Of a DNA stretch of 64,000 nt, positions 21,369 through 64,000 are shown one piece after another; position 1 is the stretch's first letter; the number at the start of each line of letters is the position of its first letter. The position numbers and the translations under genes were made by a program. Under the pieces are notes generated by a model. The model was not told where the DNA came from. It did no database searches and saw only the letters and a list, made by a program, of their open reading frames with translations. Source of the stretch: Channa striata (taxonomy: Eukaryota; Chordata; Actinopteri; Anabantiformes; Channidae); assembly GCA_033026295.1 (NCBI GenBank), contig CM065172.1, positions 12,755,665 through 12,819,664 on the forward strand. Direction: 5' to 3'.

Positions 21369-21667
21369 GCTGAACACAGGGGGGTCAGTGCGTTCTGTCG
21401 GGGGGGAAAAGCGTGTGCACGTTGCTCCGTGCACAGCCTCGTCCTGTGCGCCACACGGCGGTTTGGAGGCTGCGGGCCCGAACGACCTTTGCCGTTTTCC
21501 CAAACCCACTCGCCGACACTCCCTCACATTCTGCTGAGAGTCATCAATTATGCAGGGAAACCGAAGATAGCGGCAGCAATATGGCGACAACTGCAGCTTC
21601 TCCCCGAGCTTTTCCACACCTGCAGTCCCGCAACGGCTCCCTGGATTCTCTGTAGCGCTCACGAACA
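21369..21667 (+). promoter_or_regulatory. scn8a: CpG-rich promoter region and putative untranslated exon 1 of scn8a
   Basis: This is the most CpG-rich stretch upstream of scn8a. It ends at a strong donor, GAACA|GTGAGTAT, with the GT at 21668. No initiator codon in frame with the channel is present. Mammalian SCN8A starts with non-coding exons far upstream of the ATG exon, and the distance here (3.5 kb) fits. No TATA box is seen. The transcription start is not determined, and alternative first exons downstream are possible. Confidence 0.45.
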
Positions 21668-23028
21668 GTGAGTATCCCTCTCCGTTTATTCGGGTTCGGG
21701 GAGAAAAGGCGCATTCGTCGGACGGGGAGGGTGGACGTTCTCCGTCGGTTTCCTTGCGTAAATGTCGCAGAGCTGCACACTGCCCCGCATTTTCTTTTTT
21801 CGGAGCGGGATGGAGAAGCGCGTCTGCGTTTACTGAGCATCTGTCAGCCGGAGCAGGACATTTATTTATCAATCAGTCGATGTCAGTTGTGTAGAATATG
21901 TCAGATTAATGATTTCGTTGTGCCAATTAGACCTTTAGAGATATTGGCTCGTAGGTAGGGCACCGTCGCCCCCCCCGCAAACAAAGCCAGAAACTAAAGA
22001 TTTTTTGATTCTTTTATTTTTCACACCTGCTCATCATTGTTGGCTTTAAAACTCTCCGGATGTCAGAATGATGCGTTGGATTCTCCTCACGGCTTCGGGG
22101 AAGGGGCTGATGCTCTGTGAGTAGCCTGTTTCCTTCCACCATCAATAGGCGAGAAATTAACATTCCTCCAGGTGATTTCGGTGCGTGGCAGCAGCATGTC
22201 TGTTCTCTGCTTGTCGTGTTTGTTCAGTCGCCTGCTCGTGTTGCTGTCTGAATGTCGTTTTTATGCTTCATATTCTGGCATATCTTGGGCATAGACGGAG
22301 CCCGTATTGATTTGGCAGTCGACATGGCTTCACGGGTGTGGTGCAGATCTTTTAAGGCAACGCGCAAAAACGCACAGAATGTCCCAAGAAGGAAACGCAT
22401 CGCGTTTGCCGCGTTCCTCACTGACATATTAGACATATTAGACATATTTGATATGATACCTCGACATCACACTGGTGGTTTTGGACAAAGCCACGGTTGC
22501 GTTTGCCACAGCATGACATTTCCAATGTAGCAGCCACCCACTGCAGCAGTGTCGCTTTGGCCGGTTTGGTTCTAGCGGGCCACTTCTCTGCGCAGTAAAA
22601 CCTCCAGCCCGTCTCAGGGTCTGAGCAGGACTTTCATATTCAGTCAAATAAATTTGAGTTATGCACATCATCTACAGGCCATTCTGAAATGGCATCTTTC
22701 ATAAACAAGACTCAATATTAAACTGCGTCTCCGAAAAAAAAAAAAATCAAGGACTGAGAAGATGCTAGAATGTGCATGATTTCTCTGTAAAAAAAAAAAA
22801 CCCCAAAACGTTGCATTTGCCAAACCTGGATGTAAATGAAAACCACGAGGCTGAGACACAACAAGACGAGCATTGTCATGATGACTTAGAAACACAGGAG
22901 ACAAGTGAGGGACGGACTGCAGGCCTGGAGGCGTCGAGAGAAGCTCAGCTCCAAGGCCTGCTGTGCCGCAAACACACATCTGTCAGGGTTTTTCCTCGCT
23001 GTGAGATCTTCATGTATGCATTCTTCTA

Positions 23029-23044
23029 TGTGTGTGTGTGTGCA

Positions 23045-23098
<54 letters not shown>
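23029..23098. repeat. Long (TG)n microsatellite
   Basis: About 70 bases of nearly pure TG with one GCATGCG interruption. Alternating purine-pyrimidine sequence can adopt Z-DNA. Confidence 0.95.
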
Positions 23099-23099
<1 letters not shown>

Positions 23100-23118
23100 T
23101 GCTGAAGCGGACAGCGCC
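23099..23118 (+). promoter_or_regulatory. Candidate REST/NRSF (RE1) site with inverted left half
   Basis: CGGACAGCGCC (23108-23118) matches the right half of the RE1 consensus at all 11 positions. Directly before it, GTGCTGAA is the reverse complement of the left half TTCAGCAC. So both half-sites are present, but the left one is flipped. REST sites are known in neuronal sodium channel genes. Function is inferred. Confidence 0.3.
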
Positions 23119-23215
23119 AGCAGAGCAGCACAAGGTTCCGGGGTCCATTTTAAAACAGACGTCGTGGCCCCCGGTCTGAATGTTCTCGGAGATGGTTCTT
23201 CCTTCCCACACCACG

Positions 23216-23216
<1 letters not shown>

Positions 23217-23244
<28 letters not shown>
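23217..23244. repeat. (CA)n microsatellite
   Basis: Fourteen CA units in the putative scn8a first intron. Confidence 0.9.
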
Positions 23245-23247
<3 letters not shown>

Positions 23248-23364
23248 CGCAGCCTTTCCCGTGTTTGCAGGTCGAGCATTTTTAATTAGACTGCGTTATG
23301 CAAGACAGGGGAGCAGGATGGTGACAGGCCCTGTGATTCAGATGTGGCTGCATCCAGGTACCAG

Positions 23365-23418
23365 CACACACACACACACACATACACACCGAGGCGTGTG
23401 TGTGTGTGTGTGTGTGTG
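23365..23418. repeat. Inverted (CA)n/(TG)n pair
   Basis: A CA arm (23365-23389, one TA interruption) faces a TG arm (23396-23418) across a six-base spacer. The arms can pair to form a long hairpin or cruciform. Confidence 0.85.
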
Positions 23419-25144
23419 CCACAGAAACGGAAGGAAAAGCAATGTAACATCAGCTGAAAATCAAACCGTTGCTGTCATGTGTCGTTTTTTCCGAGAGTCT
23501 CAGCCTCCGGTGTGACTGTATGTCCTTATGTTTGTTCCTCCAGCCTCACACTGACCCTGAAATGTCCTGTAACTCACCGACACTTGTCATGTAACCATCA
23601 TAGCGTTTTTACATCTGTGTGAGTTGGAGAAAGATTGGACTGAGTTGTGCAGCCATTGGGTGGCTTTCGGGCTGGTTTGTCTCTCAGCATTTCCACAAAC
23701 CAAAGACTAAAATTTTATCAAATAGGTCGATTTTCTTCATTGGCAGAGATTTAATGCCGGATCCAGGAAAAACCGAGGACTAGAGTTGATCAACTGCAGG
23801 TGCCTGAACACAAGACAACATGACACTAAATAATAGATTTTTAGTCTTTGCATAATTGAAAAAATCATGACAAAACTAAATAATCAACAAATAGGAAAAT
23901 CAGCATGAAATTTCAAAGTTAGTGATTAAATGTAGTAATATTAGCATAGAAAAAGTAGATAATTTTTTAGGAATCACATTCGTGATAACAAATGTCATAT
24001 AAATACATTTTATAAAAAGTACTATTACATATATTCTCCTTTAAATTATAAAATCAACAACACACTGGACGAGGAAATACAAAATTTGTTCCAGAAGACC
24101 CAACATCCATACGCTCGAGTTAACGGCCATTGAACCAGGTCCAAGTGATTTATACCATACATGGAGAAAATATGACTGTATGTCTGTTCTCAATTTGGCT
24201 TCGTTGCGTCTAAAGAGCATTTAACAAAAGTCTGTTTATGTTTCTTTTCATCTCACCTCCTTAACTGAGATAAAAGCAAAGGCAAAGAGAAGCTGTGGGA
24301 GAAGGGACAAGCTCTCAGCTTGAATTATTTATAGTAAAATTTACATTAATATAATCAGTTGCTTTTAGTTTGGGGCTGTCATCTGCCTTTATAAGTTCAA
24401 GAACCTTCAGAAGTTGTGATGTAATTTGTAGATTTTGCTCTTTTCTTACAGTTTTAAATGTGTATGTGTTTTTTTGGCTACAATCATTAATAAAAAGTGA
24501 TGAAAAGATTATGCACAGTTACCCATGTGCCGGTAAAACAGGAATATTGTTTCTAATAAACATTTCTGCATCTCATCACGTGTAACATGTCAGCACGTGA
24601 TGAGTTCATCCACACTCTCCCTGAATGTGGATAGACACATGTTCAAACAGTTTCACGTCACCTGTTATCAGGATGTTTCTTTTAGGTTAAAAAAATTGTA
24701 ACATGTGCACATTGTAAATAAAAAGAAGCCATAAAAAGCCATAAAACCAAAATTCAGGAAGCCATTTTTGTAGTATGTGATGGTATCTGTAGTTATTGTT
24801 TTCTATTTATTTAAATTCAGTCATTTCGCAGACGGTTTTATTTAAAGCCACTTAGTAAATAGGATCATTTAATTTATTGTATATTCCTTTCAGCATGACA
24901 CTGTATATCTGTGTTCATATGTGTAATGGTGTCAGTGTGCATTTTTCTATGCTCTTACACATTTTATCACATACCAAACCTAATAAAGAGAATGATAAGG
25001 ATTATCACTGTCCTGTTTATAACAGATTGGAAAAAAGAATCAAATAATCTTAACATTCGTTGAGCACATAATTTTGAATGTCAAATATTCCACCCAAAAA
25101 ACCCTGTTATTTGACCTGTCTTCTTTGCGTTTGCCCTCTTGCAG

Positions 25145-25199
25145 AACTGCTACTGTGGATGGTACAAACCTAAAGACCAAGTAGCTGCAGGATGAAAAC
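25145..25199 (+). other. scn8a: scn8a 5' UTR part with upstream start codons
   Basis: Begins after acceptor CTTGCAG. It contains a complete five-codon upstream ORF (ATG at 25159, stop TAA at 25171-25173). A second ATG at 25192 is out of frame and overlaps the channel start. Both could lower translation of the main frame. Confidence 0.6.
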
Positions 25200-60456
<35,257 letters not shown>

Positions 60457-63400
60457 GGTTCAGTGACTCTACAATCCAATAAAACACAGTGAGATGAGAC
60501 TCTGAGCCCAAACCCAACAAATGTAGAAAAAGTGATCATTTGCAAGTAAGAAAAAAAACAACAAAACATTCAAAAAAATGTTTACAGACTCAAATATTAC
60601 AGAGGCAGTGTGGTTTCTTATGTCATCAAAGACAGCTGAACCAAACACAATCAGTTTACTGCGGAACATTTGCTGCATAGTGACCAAGTTCATAAAATGA
60701 GGAACAAATACAAAATGAAAAACAGTGACTCAAGGAGTGCTGGCCAGTGAGACATATTTCTTTGGGGACCAACTGCCAAGGCAAAGAAATCTCTGCTAGA
60801 TAATAGGAGACTTGCAAAATCCCTGCCACCACACCATCACGTGTGGACCCCTCAGCAGCAAAACTCCAATGCTACAGGACTGGATCTTACAGCTCTCGCC
60901 AGAACTGTGTCAGCAGTCTAAAAGGAGTGTCTGTAATACTGAGTTTACCATCTTCATCAATATGAAAACAATAATCAACCAAGCAAGATTAGCTAGGAAG
61001 GAACCACTATTTAGGGAGGGGAAACCCTAAAACATAAACAAAGATTTTTTTTTTGTTTGTGCTGAGTATACCTACATCTTTGCATTATTTGAGCAGCAAA
61101 AAAGATAACATTTAGCCCATGTCACTAGTCTTTTCATCTCCTTTTTGTTATACTGACATTGAAAAAGACGTTTTCTACATGGGCTTTCACACTGACCAGG
61201 TAAGGGTCATTAGTCATTGTTTTGACTTGGGCAGAAGGAGACTTGCTCAGGCCGAGTTCCAGATAAATAATAATTATTGTGCTCGTTCAATGCATAGAAA
61301 TGACTTGCATGAAGGCATGTTTTGATCAGGAATCATGCATGAGTAATCATAGTCCACAAGACACTAATTCCCTGACCACTGCAGTGGCTTGACGTTTGAG
61401 GCCGTCCACTGGAATAATTAGGAGAAACATAAATGGAAATTGATGAAGATTATGAATACTGACATATAGAATATTTGGGGGAATGATATTTGTATGATCC
61501 CAGCCTTCTCTACCTTTAATATATCCAAATACCAGGCGAATGAAGGTTGTAAGATGCAACGTCTCACTCAGTTCAGCCACCAACAAAAGCTCAACAAGGC
61601 TTTTTTTGCTGCTCTGAATGTTAATACTGAAGACAGAGTGTGGAGAGTGTGAGTATTGAGAAACAGTATATCCTCATGTTGAGGATATTCAGACTTGAAG
61701 AGACGCGTCAGTAGTCTTAAACCAAATCCGGGGCTGGGGAGTGGCGCTGTTTACATGCTGTACTTTACATCCATCCTACAGTCACTTTTACCTGTGGTCC
61801 TTGTCATGGCAGTGAGAGCATGCAAGGTTTTTGGGAAGGGAAAGAAAGGCAGAGTTCATTTTATATTAGTTTTGGGCCATTGGAAGAACAACAACAACAA
61901 CAACAAAAAAAAAAAAACTGTAATAGGCAGCAATTTTACTGGTTAACTTCATTACAGTTCCTGCTTTGTACTTTGTCAAATCTGCATTAGAACTTCCCAG
62001 CGAAGTCTTACTGTAACTTATGCTTTTGAGATGGTTGGAGACGCTCGCTTTGGAAACAAATCCTCTTCTGACGTCCTAGTGATGCAGTCATTATTGTAAA
62101 AAAGCACCGATCAGTGAGAGCGACCTTGACCATCTGAAACAGCAGAGTAAGTGGACAATTGTCACAAGGATGGACCTTGCTGTGCCTAGCGTGCGTGGAA
62201 GGTGGATGGCCATGAAGGGCTTGTGGTGGGGACTGTTGAATAGAAACGATTTTGTGTGATCTTACAGGGAGGTGGACAATTGATAATTACTAGAATAATG
62301 TGATCCAATAAATAGGTAGAGCCTCTCCCTTCAGTGTTTTAGACTGACTGCCATGAGAATAAGAAGAAATGCGAGAGCAGAGGAAGCTGAAAGTGCTCTG
62401 GTCTGAGTCGGAGTGCTGAAAGTCCCATGTTTGTCAGTGTATCATTGTGCTTTTGTGGGACCTCTTGAACACTGTGTGGTGTTGGACCCAGGCTCGCACC
62501 ATCTTTTCACATACTTGCAGGCTTTCAAATGCTATCACCTGCTTCAAAAATAATTAGCCACAGAAGTGGAGATAAAACATCAGCAGGCCTCACATTGACA
62601 CAACTATGTTGTATAATAAGCTTTGTGGGTGTTTTTCATTATAAAAAAAAAAAAAACGGAGGCTTTATCAAATGGTAGACAAGACACAGCTGCCTCTTTA
62701 GGTGTTCCTGCCATTTCTTTTCTACACAGAAGTAACGGTCCTATTGAAAAGTGGATGGCTGGACGAGAATCTGGCATCCATTGTCACACCACTAACGCCA
62801 TTTGGTGTGTTTAACACTGCCTGTTTCAGAACCCCCGTCTGTAAAAATAACTGAGGTCTGTTTACAATATGAGGTCTCCGAATCAGTTTGGCTGCTGCAC
62901 ACTGAAACCAAATACATTCCCAATGAGAACCACAGGAGAAGTAAGTATTGCCATCCAGTATACCCATGTTCATCTTGGATGCAATGTTTTAGAATGATAC
63001 ATTCACACATAAAAAAAAATACAAAAAAAAAAAAAACAAGAGAAAAAAGAAAACACAAAAACATATATGTACAGTGCAGGCTATGATGTAAATGGCACAA
63101 TCGCTGAAAAAGAATGACCTTTTTGAGAGAAACTATAAATATTGTATTATATTCTTTTATTTTATCGGCATGCTTTGTTGTGTTTTTTGTAAATACGGAA
63201 TTTTAAAAATGTTACTACTAATAATCAAAAAATGAATAATAACAATAATATAGAATGGCTTCCAGCTATGCCCTTTGTCACATTTGTTACCTTTTGGATT
63301 TTTTGAGACACTTTTCACTTTGTTGACGGAAATTGAATGAAATATACATATTATATAATACAAAAGATATATACATGTATACATATGTGTCTATATGTAT

Positions 63401-64000
63401 ATACATAAAACAGAAGAACACTGTTTGTCACATTTGATTTATGTGCAACACGTTCAGTGGATGTCTAAAACTGGTTGTTTCCAGCACCTTTCTATGTTGG
63501 GAAATAGCTCATATGCGATGTTACTGGAACTGCTTGCCATGGATTGTAGCCTGATCATGATGAAAGGATAATGTTACCAGCACATATCTCACTTCTTACA
63601 GTCATATCTCTCACCTTCACTGAGTATAAAGGACACACCCATAGTCACGGACACCAACACACACACACAGGTGACTCTCCTCACTGCCTACCAACTTTTC
63701 CAGTGATCTCTTCCTGGAGGACGTCAGCTGGTGTGACTGACTTCCTCATCCGTCCCGAAATGTTGTCCAACCCCCCCCCGGGCCTGTCCCCCTAGACACA
63801 CATCAGTGCCATTACGACTCAACGTGCATACAATCATGTACTTGCTTCTCATCCTCACATTTCCTTTGTTGAATGGTTAGTTTCTAGTGTTCCACTCAAT
63901 GGCATGTGCCTTTTTTCTGCTTTTTCTGCAATTTTGGATGTTGATGCCACACTGAAAAACGAATAGAACAAAACAGAAAAAAAGACAACAAAACATGTTT
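60457..64000 (+). other. scn8a: scn8a 3' UTR and possible downstream sequence
   Basis: No ORF of interest follows the stop. AATAAA occurs only 22 bases after it (60478) and again at 62307. A-rich runs lie at 61904-61917, 62641-62656 and 63007-63036, and an AT-rich block at 63100-63420. Mammalian SCN8A has a long 3' UTR, so the transcript may run past 64000. No gene from another locus is recognised before the window ends. Confidence 0.5.
60478..60483 (+). terminator. Proximal AATAAA after scn8a stop
   Basis: A hexamer 22 bases after the TAG. If used, it would give an unusually short 3' UTR. A second AATAAA is at 62307-62312. Confidence 0.25.

Larger units (their letters stand above)
21668..25144 (+). 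other. Putative first intron of scn8a (5' UTR intron)
   Basis: Runs from the GTGAGTAT donor to the CTTGCAG acceptor before the ATG exon. It contains four long CA/TG tracts between 23.03 and 23.42 kb and a candidate REST site at 23099-23118. The remainder is AT-rich with no coding segment. Confidence 0.4.

Noticed and set aside
21300..21872. 190-codon open frame on the - strand over the putative scn8a first exon
   Set aside because: It covers a (CA)n tract and CpG-rich DNA; low-complexity runs of Cys-Val and no recognisable domain. High GC with few stop codons explains the length.
22772..23515. Several overlapping ORFs on both strands with Cys-Val or His-Thr runs
   Set aside because: They are translations of TG/CA microsatellites, which lack stop codons in most frames.

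Overview
This is vertebrate nuclear DNA, almost certainly from a ray-finned (teleost) fish. The genes are split by many short introns with consensus splice sites. The intergenic DNA carries typical fish repeats: tRNA-type SINEs, a decayed Tc1/mariner transposon and many CA/TG microsatellites. Both genes are close to mammalian neighbours on human 12q13 (DIP2B and SCN8A).

Layout, left to right. (1) 1-13024: the 3' two thirds of a dip2b-like gene on the + strand. Twenty-nine coding exons join in one open frame of 1174 codons plus stop; the start lies left of the window. (2) 13025 to about 16.8 kb: probable long 3' UTR with several AATAAA signals. (3) About 16.9-21.3 kb: spacer with two adjacent tRNA-type SINE-like elements and, on the - strand, a broken trypsin-fold serine protease gene (tmprss12-like) at about 18.14-20.48 kb. 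(4) About 21.3-21.67 kb: CpG-rich probable promoter and untranslated first exon of the sodium channel gene. (5) 25145-60456: the coding exons of scn8a (Nav1.6) on the + strand. They join in frame to 1968 residues with four six-helix domains, the D/E/K/A selectivity filter, the IFM inactivation gate, the ankyrin-G motif and an IQ domain. (6) 60457-64000: scn8a 3' UTR, probably running past the window.

The splicing architecture of scn8a is the most informative part. It holds two AT-AC introns: one U12-type (30146-31057) and one with U2-like context (58601-58700). It also holds the mutually exclusive 5N/5A exons, a NAGNAG acceptor, a tandem donor that adds or removes 11 residues, and exon 18A with GCATG motifs downstream. 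A GC-rich candidate for the stop-containing exon 18N lies in the preceding intron. I found no CRISPR array, operon, phage or undescribed multi-gene system; the window is two conserved neuronal genes plus repeats and one gene relic. Which teleost paralog (a or b) each gene is cannot be decided from this window.
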